From Bacillus changyiensis (GTDB lineage: Bacteria > Bacillota > Bacilli > Bacillales > Bacillaceae): a stretch of 64,000 bases of DNA. This document shows positions 17,483 through 28,447 of the stretch, piece after piece; position 1 is the first letter of the stretch; each line of letters begins with the position of its first letter. The position numbers and the translations under genes are program-made. The notes under the pieces are model-generated. The model was not told where the DNA came from and made no database searches. It saw nothing but the letters and a program-made list of their open reading frames with translations. The DNA lies in contig NZ_JAQFWW010000001.1 in assembly GCF_027706145.1 (NCBI RefSeq), positions 1,116,001 to 1,180,000 of the forward strand, in the 5' to 3' direction.

Positions 17483-18550
17483 TCATTCACCTTCTTTCAC
17501 TTCCAGCGGTTTTTCATAGTGATCCTTGAACTCGCGCAGCCGATGTTTGACAGCAGCCGGTGGTTCGACTTTTGGTGCGTCAGGATGTAAGAGCCATGAT
17601 TTTACATAATGGGTATCAGATAGTTTAAACATTGGTGGTTCTTGTTCAAAATCGATTTTCATTGCGTAAGAGCTTCTTAACGCAAATGCATCACCTTTTG
17701 GCGGATTTGTTAAATCAGGAGGTGATCCAGGAATCGCCATCAATTCCTCATCGCCATCAGCATCAAGACTTGGCATTGATGCTAATAGTCCCCATGTATA
17801 GGGATGTTTCGGATTGTAAAAAATTTCATCGGCCGTTCCAATCTCAACGATTTGTCCGGCATACATCACGGCAACTCGATCGGCGACATTAGCAACAACA
17901 CCGAGGTCATGCGTAATAAAAATAATCGATGTGTCAATCTTTTTCTGTAAGTCTTTCATCAGTTCTAAAATTTGCGCTTGGATTGTCACATCAAGAGCTG
18001 TTGTCGGCTCATCAGCAATTAATAGTTTTGGATTAGCAGCTAATGCCATGGCGATGACAACCCGTTGTCTCATCCCGCCGCTAAATTCATGAGGATATTG
18101 ATTGACACGTCGTTCAGGCATCGGAATCCCTACTAAATGAAGTAATTCCACTGCACGCTTATGTGCATCATCTCTTGAAATTTTTTCATGTTTAAATAAT
18201 ACTTCAGTAATTTGTTTCCCCACTTTCATCGTCGGGTTCAGAGATGTCATCGGATCTTGAAAAATCATCCCGATATCTTTACCGCGAATCGCTTGCATCT
18301 CTTTTTCTTCTTTCGGTACTAAGTCTTGTCCTTCAAATAAAATTTGCCCGCTTTTAAAATATCCAGGTGGCATAGGAATCAGCTTCATAATTGCTTGTGA
18401 AGTGACACTTTTTCCTGAACCCGATTCACCGACAATTGCCAGTGTCTCCCCTTTATCAATGTGAAAGTTCACACCGCGGATTGCCTGCACTTCTCCGGCA
18501 TATGTTTTAAAAGAAATGGCTAAATCTTTCACCTCAAGTAAGTGTGTCAT
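17483..18550 (-). CDS. oppD: Oligopeptide ABC transporter ATPase OppD
   Basis: The partner ATPase of OppF. At 355 residues it matches B. subtilis OppD. Walker A GESGSGKS (about 39-46), signature FSGGMRQRV, Walker [13 protein letters not shown] and switch His are present. The C-terminal extension after about 270 has the Bacillus OppD form (AMKIDFEQEPPMF...), without the four-cysteine cluster of many dipeptide transporters. It ends one base before oppF and begins 14 bases after oppC. Confidence 0.95.
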   Translation of the reverse strand: MTHLLEVKDLAISFKTYAGEVQAIRGVNFHIDKGETLAIVGESGSGKSVTSQAIMKLIPMPPGYFKSGQILFEGQDLVPKEEKEMQAIRGKDIGMIFQDPMTSLNPTMKVGKQITEVLFKHEKISRDDAHKRAVELLHLVGIPMPERRVNQYPHEFSGGMRQRVVIAMALAANPKLLIADEPTTALDVTIQAQILELMKDLQKKIDTSIIFITHDLGVVANVADRVAVMYAGQIVEIGTADEIFYNPKHPYTWGLLASMPSLDADGDEELMAIPGSPPDLTNPPKGDAFALRSSYAMKIDFEQEPPMFKLSDTHYVKSWLLHPDAPKVEPPAAVKHRLREFKDHYEKPLEVKEGE

Positions 18551-18564
18551 CTTTTTTCACTCCT

Positions 18565-19482
18565 TTATTTACGTAGCTTCGGATCTAAAGCATCTCGCAA
18601 TCCGTCACCAATTACGTTAAATGAAAACATTGTTAAGCAGATAAACGCAGCCGGGAAAAACAAGCGCCAAGGATAATATTCCAAGCCTTGTACTCCCTCT
18701 GTTGCCATCGTTCCCCAGCTTGCCAAAGGAGCGGGAACACCAAGTCCGAGGTAACTTAAAAATGCTTCATAGAAAATAGCTGTAGGTACGGTTAATGTCA
18801 TTGTCACTAAAATCGGACTCATAATGTTTGGCAATAGATGTTTTCTAATAATGCGTGAGTTTTTCGCTCCAAGTGTTCTTGAAGCCAATACAAATTCTTG
18901 ATTTTTCAATTGAAGCACTTGTCCACGAACAATCCGTGCCATATTGATCCATCCAGTAATAACCATCGCGGCAATCATCGTGATTAATCCTTTCCCCATC
19001 ACAACAAGAAGCAAGATTGTCATCAATAAAGAAGGAATGGCCCATAAGATATCAGCGATTCTCATCATGATTTCATCTGTGCGTCCACCTCTTATACCGG
19101 AAACCGCACCCCAAATCACACCGATTAGAACGTCGATCAATGCCGCTGAAAGCCCAATTGTCAGTGAAATCCGTGCACCAACCCATGTTCTAACAAATAC
19201 ATCCCTACCTAAATCATCTGTTCCAAACCAATATTCAGCACTTGGTGGTTTATTGGCATTCATTAAGTTTGTCTCTTCATAATGATGGCTTGATAAGATG
19301 GGGGCAAAGATAGCCATTAATGCAATAAGAATGAGGAGAATAAGTCCGGTCAAAGCAAGCTTGTTTTCTTTAAATCTAAGAAACACGTCCTGCCAAAATG
19401 AAAGGTTTTTCTTTGTGATCTTTTCCGCTTCATGATGGTCAACAACGACAGGTTCAAACATGTCTTTAGGTATTTGTTGCAT
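18565..19482 (-). CDS. oppC: Oligopeptide ABC transporter permease OppC
   Basis: A 305-residue membrane permease with a cytosolic N-terminal extension (about 1-35), a conserved first helix, and the binding-protein-dependent permease core with the EAA motif (ASRTLGAKNSRIIRKHLLPN, about 203-222) that contacts OppD/F. It forms the channel with OppB. Five bases separate it from oppB, so translation is coupled. The start ATG is in MQQIPKDMFE, with GGGGAG upstream. Confidence 0.95.
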   Translation of the reverse strand: MQQIPKDMFEPVVVDHHEAEKITKKNLSFWQDVFLRFKENKLALTGLILLILIALMAIFAPILSSHHYEETNLMNANKPPSAEYWFGTDDLGRDVFVRTWVGARISLTIGLSAALIDVLIGVIWGAVSGIRGGRTDEIMMRIADILWAIPSLLMTILLLVVMGKGLITMIAAMVITGWINMARIVRGQVLQLKNQEFVLASRTLGAKNSRIIRKHLLPNIMSPILVTMTLTVPTAIFYEAFLSYLGLGVPAPLASWGTMATEGVQGLEYYPWRLFFPAAFICLTMFSFNVIGDGLRDALDPKLRK

Positions 19483-19487
19483 TTTAT

Positions 19488-20423
19488 TTACTCCCCTTTC
19501 TTAGCGCCAAACAGTTTAATACGTGGATCGACTAAACCGTATAAAATATCGACAATCAGGACGCAGAGCAACAAAATGGCCCCAAAAAACACGGTAACAC
19601 CCATGATCACTGTATAATCGCGGTTTGTAATACTTGTGACAAAGTGCATCCCAAGCCCTGGAATACCGAAGATTTTTTCGACAACAAATGTACCTGTTAA
19701 AATGGATGCCGCCATCGGTCCCATATATGTAATCACCGGCATAATCGCATTGCGAATTGCATGTTTGACTGTAACAGCAGATGTACTTAACCCTTTTGCT
19801 TTTGCCGTTCGAATATAGTCACTGCTCAGCACTTCGAGCATGCTGGAGCGTGTCAAGCGGGCGATAAATGCCATAGGCATGAAGGAAACGGCTATTGCCG
19901 GTAATACGGTATGTCCCCATGACTCCCATTGTGCAACTGGAAATGCGCCCAGTTTCATTGCCATCACATATTGTAGCAGTGCTGCCATAATGAAGTTCGG
20001 TACAGAGATGCCAACAACAGCTAACATCATGGCTGAATAATCCTGCCACTTATTTCGATTAAGTGCAGCAATAACACCAAATAAAACACCAAAGGCTAAA
20101 GCAAGACAAATTGCTTCTAAACCAAGAGTAAAAGAAATCGGAAAACCTGAGCCAATTAAATCATTTACGGTTTGTCCTTTATATTTAAAGGAAGGACCGA
20201 GATCCCATTTGACAACAGATAATAAGTAATCAAGATATTGTTTAGGTAAAGGCTGGTCTAATCCATAATAAGAGTTAAGGCTAGCTTCAATCTCAGGTGG
20301 AAGTTTCTTTTCGCCTGAAAAAGGTCCACCAGGTATTGCTCTCATTAGGAAGAAAGTAGCTGTTACAATCACCCAAAGAGAAAGTAGAATTGAAACAAGA
20401 CGACGGCCTAAAAATTTTACCAA
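19488..20423 (-). CDS. oppB: Oligopeptide ABC transporter permease OppB
   Basis: A 311-residue permease with about six helices. The N-terminal segment [22 protein letters not shown] is the standard OppB/DppB start, and the EAA loop is [25 protein letters not shown] is nine bases from the start. About 100 bp separate it from oppA, and that gap holds a strong stem-loop, so oppBCDF is likely expressed at a lower level than oppA from the same transcript. Confidence 0.95.
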   Translation of the reverse strand: MVKFLGRRLVSILLSLWVIVTATFFLMRAIPGGPFSGEKKLPPEIEASLNSYYGLDQPLPKQYLDYLLSVVKWDLGPSFKYKGQTVNDLIGSGFPISFTLGLEAICLALAFGVLFGVIAALNRNKWQDYSAMMLAVVGISVPNFIMAALLQYVMAMKLGAFPVAQWESWGHTVLPAIAVSFMPMAFIARLTRSSMLEVLSSDYIRTAKAKGLSTSAVTVKHAIRNAIMPVITYMGPMAASILTGTFVVEKIFGIPGLGMHFVTSITNRDYTVIMGVTVFFGAILLLCVLIVDILYGLVDPRIKLFGAKKGE

Positions 20424-20471
20424 AATTATACACCTCCGAATATTCAGCTTGTGAACTTCATATGATAAAAG

Positions 20472-20511
20472 AAAAGTATATGGGGGGAAACAAATGACCC
20501 CATATACTTTT
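20472..20511 (-). terminator. Attenuator stem-loop between oppA and oppB
   Basis: A 14-bp perfect inverted repeat (AAAAGTATATGGGG) with a 12-base loop, read on the minus strand into CTTTTCTTTTATC. It likely both protects the oppA mRNA end and terminates part of the transcription, a known way to make more binding protein than permease. Confidence 0.75.
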
Positions 20512-20521
20512 AATGCAGTTT

Positions 20522-22147
20522 TTATTCAAAATAAGCCGTTTTAAGATAGATTTCCCCAGTTCCTAGTAAAATGTAACCTTTGAAATGTTCATCATGAAGA
20601 TAAGGCATGGTGTAGAAGAAAATTGGTGCGATTGGCAGTTCATCCATTAGAATGCCTTCAGCTTCTTTCAACTGCTTCATGCGTTTATCAGCATCAGGTT
20701 CTTTTGAAGCTTTTTCTAGAAGTGCTTTATATTTAGCATTCTCCCAGTTCGTATCATTATTTCCGCCATCTTTATCACGATATGTTTCAAGGAAGTTCAT
20801 CCCATCGTTAAAGTCAGCGATCCACCCTAGCCGGGCAATTTGATAGTTTCCGCTATGAAGCTTATCAATGTAGACATTCCATTCTTCATTACTTAATTCA
20901 ACCTTAACGCCTAAATCTTTATTCCACATTTCTTGTATAGCCTGAGCGACTTGTTGATGACGATTGTCCGTATTATAGGTAAGTGTGATTTTTGGCAGTT
21001 CTGATGCTTTATTCAGGCCTAGTTCTTTTAAGCCTTTTTGTAAATACTCTTTTGCCTTTGCTACATCATGGTCTTTGAAGTAGCCTTCTTTTGATTCAAA
21101 GCCATGGATAACCGGCGGAACAAATTTTGTCGCTGGAATCTCATCGGCTTGAGTAATGTTTTTAACAATTGCTTCACGATTGATCGCATATGTCAATGCT
21201 TTACGAATGTTAACATTGTTTAACGGTGCTTTTTCGGTATTAAATTTGTACATATAGACCGATGCATATGGATCGATATTCAGACCTTCATTTTTCAAGC
21301 TTGGAACCGCATCAGTCGGAATGACATCAAAAGGTTCCCCGACATAGTCGATCTCACCTTTTTTATACATATTCAACCCAGTATTCGTATCATTGACCAT
21401 TGCCATGTTAATTTTCTTCAATTTTACAGCATCTTTATCCCAATACTGTTCATTTTTCTCAAGAATAATTTTGTTGTTATGTTTCCATGTCGTCATTTTA
21501 AACGGTCCGTTTGATACGTAATCTTCACCTGCGTTTGTATACCACTTTGGATTCTTTTCAGCAACTTTTTTATTAACAGGTAAATAAGTATAGAATGCAG
21601 TAAGCTCAGTAAAGTATGGTGTCGGTTGTTCAAGTTCGACTTTTAATGTCTTATCATCAAGTGCTTTAACACCGACATCATCCATTTTTCCTTTACCTTT
21701 GTTGGCTGCTTGACCGCCTTTTAAATAGTAAAGCTGGTAAGCATATTGTGATTGGTTTTTCGGGTCAAGCGCCCATTTCCAAGCATATTCAAAATCCTGT
21801 GCTGTGACTGGATCCCCATTCGACCATTTCATACCATCGCGGAGTTTAAATGTGTAAGTTTTCTTATCCTTGCTGACTTCAATCTTTTCCGCTGCAGCTT
21901 CTACCGGTTTTCCGTCCTTGTCAATCGTTGTTAATCCTTCGAATGTTTGACGAAGAATAGTGGAAGCAACTTTTTCATTTGCAAGCCCCGGATTCAATGA
22001 GAACGGCTCAGTTTTAATGTTGATATTCAGTGTGTCTTTCCCTTCGCTACCTTTTTTACCGCTGTCTGACCCGCCCCCAAAACCACAAGCACTCAATACT
22101 AGAGTAAACAGGATCAATAAACTAATTAGTGAACAACGTTTTTTCAA
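20522..22147 (-). CDS. oppA: Oligopeptide-binding lipoprotein OppA
   Basis: The membrane-anchored receptor that captures extracellular peptides for OppBCDF. The 541-residue protein has a lipoprotein signal with lipobox LSAC (Cys21), followed by a Gly/Ser/Lys linker and the SBP_bac_5 domain. It starts with TTG, with GGGGGG upstream, which is unusual but well placed. B. subtilis OppA is 545 residues and begins almost identically. It is first in oppABCDF. A sigma-A promoter (22302-22330) and a CodY-like site (22248-22262) lie upstream. Confidence 0.96.
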   Translation of the reverse strand: MKKRCSLISLLILFTLVLSACGFGGGSDSGKKGSEGKDTLNINIKTEPFSLNPGLANEKVASTILRQTFEGLTTIDKDGKPVEAAAEKIEVSKDKKTYTFKLRDGMKWSNGDPVTAQDFEYAWKWALDPKNQSQYAYQLYYLKGGQAANKGKGKMDDVGVKALDDKTLKVELEQPTPYFTELTAFYTYLPVNKKVAEKNPKWYTNAGEDYVSNGPFKMTTWKHNNKIILEKNEQYWDKDAVKLKKINMAMVNDTNTGLNMYKKGEIDYVGEPFDVIPTDAVPSLKNEGLNIDPYASVYMYKFNTEKAPLNNVNIRKALTYAINREAIVKNITQADEIPATKFVPPVIHGFESKEGYFKDHDVAKAKEYLQKGLKELGLNKASELPKITLTYNTDNRHQQVAQAIQEMWNKDLGVKVELSNEEWNVYIDKLHSGNYQIARLGWIADFNDGMNFLETYRDKDGGNNDTNWENAKYKALLEKASKEPDADKRMKQLKEAEGILMDELPIAPIFFYTMPYLHDEHFKGYILLGTGEIYLKTAYFE

Positions 22148-22247
22148 AAAGAAACCCCCCTATTTCATTTTTAGTTCCTTACTTTTTTCAACATTCAGAT
22201 TTATCATAAAAAAGTAATAGACTTAACACACTTTTTCCTCTCTTTTC

Positions 22248-22262
22248 TCTTTTCTGAATATT
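22248..22262. promoter_or_regulatory. Possible CodY box in the oppA leader
   Basis: Minus strand AATATTCAGAAAAGA matches the CodY consensus AATTTTCWGAAAATT at 12 of 15 positions. It lies between the oppA promoter and the gene, where CodY can block elongation. Inferred from the motif only. Confidence 0.4.
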
Positions 22263-22301
22263 TTTTATGTAAAGAACCTTTAGACTTGAGTGAACAAATT
22301 C

Positions 22302-22330
22302 ATTATAAATAATTGAATAATTTATTGCAA
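22302..22330 (-). promoter_or_regulatory. Predicted sigma-A promoter of oppABCDF
   Basis: Minus-strand -35 TTGCAA (22325-22330), 17-bp spacer and -10 TATAAT (22302-22307), about 155 bases upstream of the oppA start. Confidence 0.65.
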
Positions 22331-22574
22331 TATTAATTTTAAATTATTTTTTTATTCTAATAATTTATCCTTGTTCGATTTTCTATCAATATTTTAAATA
22401 TTCTTCGTCGTTTTAAAGCATAACTACGCTAAACTAGACGTTTATTTTTTACAGTAAAATCATTTTATAAAATAATAATTTTTACCTCTTATCAAAGAAC
22501 AAGAATAGAGTGTTTATGGTTGAAGCACTTCTTTGGTGACTTGCACATCAATCTTATATATAATAAAATCATAA

Positions 22575-23835
<1,261 letters not shown>

Positions 23836-23849
23836 AACAGTAAAAGTAA

Positions 23850-23897
23850 AAAGGCTGTCCAATAGTCAAAAATTGACTAACTGGACAGCCTCTTTTT
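23850..23897. terminator. Bidirectional terminator between trpS and kimA
   Basis: AGGCTGTCCA pairs with TGGACAGCCT, with an inner AGTCAA / TTGACT stem. TCTTTTT follows on the plus strand and TTTTTAC on the minus strand. Confidence 0.9.
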
Positions 23898-23901
23898 AAA
23901 T

Positions 23902-25722
23902 CTATTTTTTAAAATGATATGGAAGTGTTGCTACAACAATATCTTTTTTCCACAGCAATCTCAGTCGAAGTAAAAAAGCTGATTGATTGTGAAGAATATT
24001 GTGCCAGCTTTTTTTCGGAATGAACTGTGGAACAAGAACCATAACAGAATAATGATATTTCGTTGCTTTTGCCTCAACCGTTTCTAAAAACTTTTCTAAA
24101 GGTGAAGTCAAACTTCGATATGATGAGCGTAACATGACAAGTCTGACGCCATTATCCAATTCAGCCCATTTCTCCTCAATCTTTTTTTCTGTTTCCTTGT
24201 CAAAAGATACATGGACGGCGATCACTTGATCTGAAAGAGTTTTAGCATATTGGATTGATTTTTCAACAACGTTTGTCACACCAGCAATAGGTACGATAAC
24301 GATGTTGCCTTCGATCGGTTGTAGATTTTCTTCGGTCATTCTCAACTGTTCACCAACAGCATTGTAGTGCCTTTTTATCATATAAAAGATCCAAATAACG
24401 ATCGGCATGAACACAAGCACCGACCAGACAAGCTTAAATTTTGTAATAAAAAGGATCATCAGGACAACAGCAGAAATGACCGCACCTGTGGCATTGATGA
24501 ACATTTTTAAAACCCAGTTCTTCGGTCTCTGTCTGAACCATTTCAAACACATGCCGGTTTGTGAAAGAGTAAACGGAATAAAAACACCGACCGCATATAA
24601 AGGGATTAAATGATCTGTTTTACCACCAAATAAAATAATCAGTAATATTGAGGCGATTCCGAGAAAGATGATCCCATTTGAATAACCTAATCGGTCACCT
24701 CTAACCGTAAACATTCTTGGCATATATTTATCTTTAGCCAAATTAAATGCAAGCTGCGGAAATGCCGAAAATCCTGTATTCGCCGCCAAAACGAGAATGA
24801 GTGCCGTCGTTCCCTGAATGAAATAATACAGGAATGACCGGCCGAATGTTTCTGAAGCAATTTGGGAAACGACTGTTTCTTCAGGTTTTGGTACGAGACC
24901 GAAGCCGAAAGCAAGCACGGTTATTCCTGTAAAAAGAATACCAAGTAATATTCCCATCAACACTAAAGTATTAGCCGCATTTTTTGATGATGGTTCTTTA
25001 AAAGCTGGGATTGCATTCGAAATGGCTTCTACCCCGGTTAATGCAGCACAACCTGATGAAAAGGCTTTAAGCAATAGAAACAAGGACAGCCCGGCAATCG
25101 GTGTGCCGATTGTTGAATGATTGACCTGTACAACTTGTCCGGTGATCATTTTATAACCGCCAACAGCAATAAGAATTAAAAGTGCTACTACAAATAAATA
25201 AACCGGGTACGCCAAAATTGAAGCTGATTCCGTTAAACCACGCAAATTTAAAATCATAATAACGACAACTAAAAAAACCGCAATTAAAATATGGTGGGTA
25301 TGTAAAAAAGGGACTGCTGACGTTATGGCGTCAGTACCTGCAGAAACGCTGACCGCTACTGTCAAAATATAATCGACAAGTAAAGACCCTCCGGCAATCA
25401 GTCCCGGATTCACCCCTAAGTTTTCCCGTGATACAACATAAGCTCCTCCACCGTGTGGATAAGCAAAAATAATTTGTCGATAAGAAAGAATTAATGCTGT
25501 TAACAAAATGAGAACGCCGATTGCAATTGGCAATGAATACCACAATGCTGCCGAACTAATGGCAACCAAAACAATTAAAATTTGCTCAGTACCGTAAGCG
25601 ACAGAAGACAAAGCGTCTGAAGATAATAAGGCAAGAGCCTTTGTTTTTGATATCTTTTGTTCCCCTAACTGTTGTGATTTTAAAGGTTTACCGATTAATA
25701 AACGCTTTAGTGTACTATACAT
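23902..25722 (-). CDS. kimA: KimA-type potassium importer (APC superfamily, formerly YdaO)
   Basis: A high-affinity K+/H+ symporter of the KUP-like APC family. The ATG at 25722 gives 606 residues (B. subtilis KimA has 607); AAGGAG lies about 12 bases upstream. The membrane core covers residues about 30-440 with some 12 helices, including SSVAYGTEQ and HGGGAYVVSRENLG, followed by a cytoplasmic domain (about 450-606) of the universal-stress-like fold, to which c-di-AMP binds in B. subtilis KimA. A c-di-AMP riboswitch lies directly upstream, so both RNA and protein level control is expected. Closely related annotated 'amino acid permeases' are the alternative; the riboswitch makes KimA more likely. 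Confidence 0.9.
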   Translation of the reverse strand: MYSTLKRLLIGKPLKSQQLGEQKISKTKALALLSSDALSSVAYGTEQILIVLVAISSAALWYSLPIAIGVLILLTALILSYRQIIFAYPHGGGAYVVSRENLGVNPGLIAGGSLLVDYILTVAVSVSAGTDAITSAVPFLHTHHILIAVFLVVVIMILNLRGLTESASILAYPVYLFVVALLILIAVGGYKMITGQVVQVNHSTIGTPIAGLSLFLLLKAFSSGCAALTGVEAISNAIPAFKEPSSKNAANTLVLMGILLGILFTGITVLAFGFGLVPKPEETVVSQIASETFGRSFLYYFIQGTTALILVLAANTGFSAFPQLAFNLAKDKYMPRMFTVRGDRLGYSNGIIFLGIASILLIILFGGKTDHLIPLYAVGVFIPFTLSQTGMCLKWFRQRPKNWVLKMFINATGAVISAVVLMILFITKFKLVWSVLVFMPIVIWIFYMIKRHYNAVGEQLRMTEENLQPIEGNIVIVPIAGVTNVVEKSIQYAKTLSDQVIAVHVSFDKETEKKIEEKWAELDNGVRLVMLRSSYRSLTSPLEKFLETVEAKATKYHYSVMVLVPQFIPKKSWHNILHNQSAFLLRLRLLWKKDIVVATLPYHFKK

Positions 25723-25767
25723 GCTATGTGTCTTCTCCTTCTTCGCCTCTACTCCTAAATTTTCCAG

Positions 25768-25800
25768 CACAAAAAAGCACAGAGACGAATAGCCCCTGTG
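25768..25800 (-). terminator. Terminator of the c-di-AMP riboswitch
   Basis: On the minus strand CACAG...CTGTG with a loop containing GGGGCTATTCGTCT, then CTTTTTTG. It lies between the aptamer and the kimA start and is the likely off-switch when c-di-AMP is bound. Confidence 0.82.
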
Positions 25801-25814
25801 GAATGGGTTTATTT

Positions 25815-25955
25815 CTCTCACTTAACGCTGACGAGGTTAGCTGACGGATTCGGGCTCAGGTGAGTTTTGCCCTACCTATTTTAAGGATTCACCCCAACCG
25901 GCTACAATAACCGGTATTGGTTCCCCCGCTCTTTTAGGACTTAGCGACTGATATT
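25815..25955 (-). promoter_or_regulatory. c-di-AMP (ydaO-yuaA) riboswitch
   Basis: Minus-strand landmarks in order: CGCTAAGTCC, GAGCGGGGGAACCA, GGTTGGGGTGAATCC, AGGTAGGGC, GAGCCCGAATCCGTCAGCTAACCTCGTCAGCG. This is the conserved core of the ydaO-yuaA class, which senses c-di-AMP and reports potassium and osmotic state. It precedes kimA, a classical member of the regulon. Confidence 0.96.
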
Positions 25956-26037
25956 ACATGATATAGAGAAGATCATACTCCCGTTTATTTCAGTTGTAAA
26001 GATGAAACTGGTCATATTATTGAAATTTTTTCAACAA

Positions 26038-26065
26038 AATAAAAAACCCGTGTTAAAACGGGTTT
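26038..26065 (-). terminator. yjbA terminator
   Basis: Stem AAACCCG / CGGGTTT followed on the minus strand by TTTTTTATT, immediately after yjbA. Confidence 0.87.
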
Positions 26066-26075
26066 AAAAAGATTT

Positions 26076-26828
26076 TTAGTTTACTTTAGACTCATTTTCA
26101 ATTTCCCAAAGTTTTTCAAAAAAGGGTTGGCCCTTAATTAAATTTTCACAAAATTCCTGATGCTTGTCAGACCAGCCTTCAATTGTTTCATTGAAAAGCA
26201 TATTCCAGATCTCCTCAAATGACATCCGTTTGATTTGATTGTACATGTGAGGATTCCATTCCGTGTACCAATAAGCAATCTCAGCACGGTTTTTCAAACC
26301 TTTTAGCTGATCAAGCGCCATGAATAGTAGTTGTTTCAGCTGACGTTCTTTTCTTGTTAATCCCATAACATGCTCTGGTGATAATGATAGTATATGGTAT
26401 TCTTTTGAAGATTGCAGTTTTTCCGGTACAAATTCATAGCTTTTCGTCTCAACATCCTTTACCATTTCATAAACAAGTTGCTCCTGTCTTGGAATAAGAC
26501 GACTTTTTCTGACAGGAATCATATATCCGGCTGTATCGACTGCAAGTATTCCGATACCATCCGTCACAATAAAGCAGTGATCAAGCTGTGTGCGTTCATG
26601 GTTTTTACGAATATATGCTTTTTGATAAACTTCACTTAGTAATTCTGACGGAAGTTCTGATAAATCATTTTCTATGTAGTGAAACAAGACAGACTGTACT
26701 TTCAATAACGGAACTTGATCAAGCAATTCAACACTATCTTCCTTTCGCCATTCATGAAAGTGGCAGACATTATAACCATTTTCTTCTCCCTCAAACCAAT
26801 TCACCCACACATCATGAAGAAATAACAT
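26076..26828 (-). CDS. yjbA: UPF0736 family protein YjbA
   Basis: A 250-residue soluble protein of the UPF0736 family, conserved in Bacillus between app and trpS. It starts [27 protein letters not shown] and is rich in aromatic and acidic residues. There is no signal peptide, membrane helix or known catalytic motif, and its function is not known. The ATG has GAGGGGTT upstream. It is monocistronic with its own terminator. Confidence 0.85.
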   Translation of the reverse strand: MLFLHDVWVNWFEGEENGYNVCHFHEWRKEDSVELLDQVPLLKVQSVLFHYIENDLSELPSELLSEVYQKAYIRKNHERTQLDHCFIVTDGIGILAVDTAGYMIPVRKSRLIPRQEQLVYEMVKDVETKSYEFVPEKLQSSKEYHILSLSPEHVMGLTRKERQLKQLLFMALDQLKGLKNRAEIAYWYTEWNPHMYNQIKRMSFEEIWNMLFNETIEGWSDKHQEFCENLIKGQPFFEKLWEIENESKVN

Positions 26829-27477
26829 TTCTAACCCCTCACTTTATAAAAACTGTTGTCCACAGTATAGGCAAGGGGGATGGAAATTATTCCATCTAAC
26901 AGAGATTATGGAATTTTTAAAAACCAAATTCTCTTGCCGATATTTTTTCTGATGAAAGAATGGATCTTAAAGAAGCGTTAAACTATTATCGCGAAACTCC
27001 GTTAGAAAGACGGCTTCGCTACCAATTGTTGTTGCCACAAACCCTTCTGCTCAATGAGCCAAAGGGATTACAAAAGATAATTCACTACAATAACATTTTT
27101 GGGCAAGACAGCCGACATACTCCAAATAATCCCTGAGAATACGCCCGTAACTCCTAAAGATCCAATCAAGATCGTGTATATTAGAGTAGTATACTTCACT
27201 TCCTCACAACAAAACACAACGATTACGGCTCAGATCATAAAATACTGAATACATATCAACCCGAGATGTGTGGAGCATTTCTCCAAGTATAATTGAACAA
27301 AGCTAAAAAAATCTTATCTAATCATTGTAATTGGTCTCACAGCTTCACTAATTGATGCGACATCTTTGATACTTATCAAACAGTAATCTCATTGAGAACA
27401 ATTCCAGTGATCTCTCTGTAAAATGCGTTTTTTGTTTATCGCTGCCTGCTCCACATTAGTCGTGACTGTTAAGTAAA
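26829..27477. other. Intergenic tract with decayed coding fragments
   Basis: About 650 bases without an intact gene. On the minus strand about 27069-27230 reads as a hydrophobic polypeptide (segment GVTGVFSGIIWSMSAVLPKN) that resembles part of a transporter of the MFS type, ending at a TAA. On the plus strand 26970-27137 an open frame begins MDLKEALNYYRETPLERR, with no good ribosome site. The two overlap, so at most one was real. Both look like remnants of lost genes; the identity is a guess. Confidence 0.35.
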
Positions 27478-27508
27478 TGAGATATCAAAGCTATTGGTTG
27501 ATATCTCA
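27478..27508 (-). terminator. Stem-loop at the end of the app operon
   Basis: An 11-bp perfect inverted repeat (TGAGATATCAA) ten bases after the appC stop codon. The minus-strand T run is poor (TTTACTT), so termination may be weak. Confidence 0.6.
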
Positions 27509-27517
27509 TCGAACGAA

Positions 27518-28432
27518 TTATTTAATATTTTTCGGATCAAGTGCATCACGAAGTCCATCACCAACAAAGTTAAAGCATAACACCGTTATTAAAATCATCA
27601 AACCTGGAAAGAGTGGATACCACCACGCCTTAATCATAATGGTAAAGTTTTGTGCATCTTGAAGCATGTTACCCCAGCTTGCCACTGGTGGTTGAACACC
27701 GAAGCCGAGATAGCTTAATGCTGATTCTGAAAGAATAACGGTACCGACAGACAGTGTTGCTGCGACAATAATCGGCCCCATTGCATTTGGTAAAATATGA
27801 GAAAAGATAATTTTATGACTTCTTGTCCCAATCGTTTTTGCGGCTAAAACGAACTCCCTTGAGCGCAATGATAAAAACTCACCTCGTACCAACCGAGCCG
27901 TTGTCGTCCATCTCGTTAAGGCGAAAATTAAAATCAGTTTATCAACACCCGGTTGAAAAATTGTCACCAAGGTAATCAGTAGGAAAATATCTGGAATGGA
28001 TAGGATGATATCAACAAAACGCATTAAAATGGCATCAATGATCCCGCCAAAATATCCGGCAATCGCTCCGACAATCGTGCCGATTGTGATTGAGCCAAGG
28101 ACTGAGGCAAAACCGACTAACAATGAAACCTGTGCACCATACAGCAAGCGACTGAAAATATCGCGCCCGAATTTATCTGTTCCCATCAAATGCTCAGCAC
28201 TTGGCGCTTTTAGTTTATTTAAGAGGTTTTGATGTTCAGGCGCATATGGAGCAATCACCGGCGCAAAAAGGGCTGCCAGGATAATAATAGATAACAAGAT
28301 TCCGCCGAGAACGGCTAGTTTATTTTTAAAAAACTTCTCAAAAAAGATTTTTGTCATCGTTTCCGGTTTTGGTGCAATGTTTTCCTGCCATCTCATCTCT
28401 TGTGAAGGTGTCGTTGGATTCGGCTGTGTCAT
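27518..28432 (-). CDS. appC: Oligopeptide ABC transporter permease AppC
   Basis: A 304-residue permease of the second oligopeptide system, with the OppC/DppC pattern: cytosolic N-terminus, first helix [19 protein letters not shown] (about 36-54), then the transport core with EAA motif [20 protein letters not shown]. It pairs with AppB, 15 bp upstream. GGGGG lies before the start ATG. In B. subtilis App transports tetra- and pentapeptides and can replace Opp for sporulation and competence signalling when intact. Confidence 0.93.
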   Translation of the reverse strand: MTQPNPTTPSQEMRWQENIAPKPETMTKIFFEKFFKNKLAVLGGILLSIIILAALFAPVIAPYAPEHQNLLNKLKAPSAEHLMGTDKFGRDIFSRLLYGAQVSLLVGFASVLGSITIGTIVGAIAGYFGGIIDAILMRFVDIILSIPDIFLLITLVTIFQPGVDKLILIFALTRWTTTARLVRGEFLSLRSREFVLAAKTIGTRSHKIIFSHILPNAMGPIIVAATLSVGTVILSESALSYLGFGVQPPVASWGNMLQDAQNFTIMIKAWWYPLFPGLMILITVLCFNFVGDGLRDALDPKNIK

Positions 28433-28447
28433 GGTTAGTCCCCCCTC

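Noticed and set aside
25723-25821. Longer N-terminus of kimA starting at 25821
   Set aside because: It runs through the riboswitch terminator, and the 606-residue form matches the family length.
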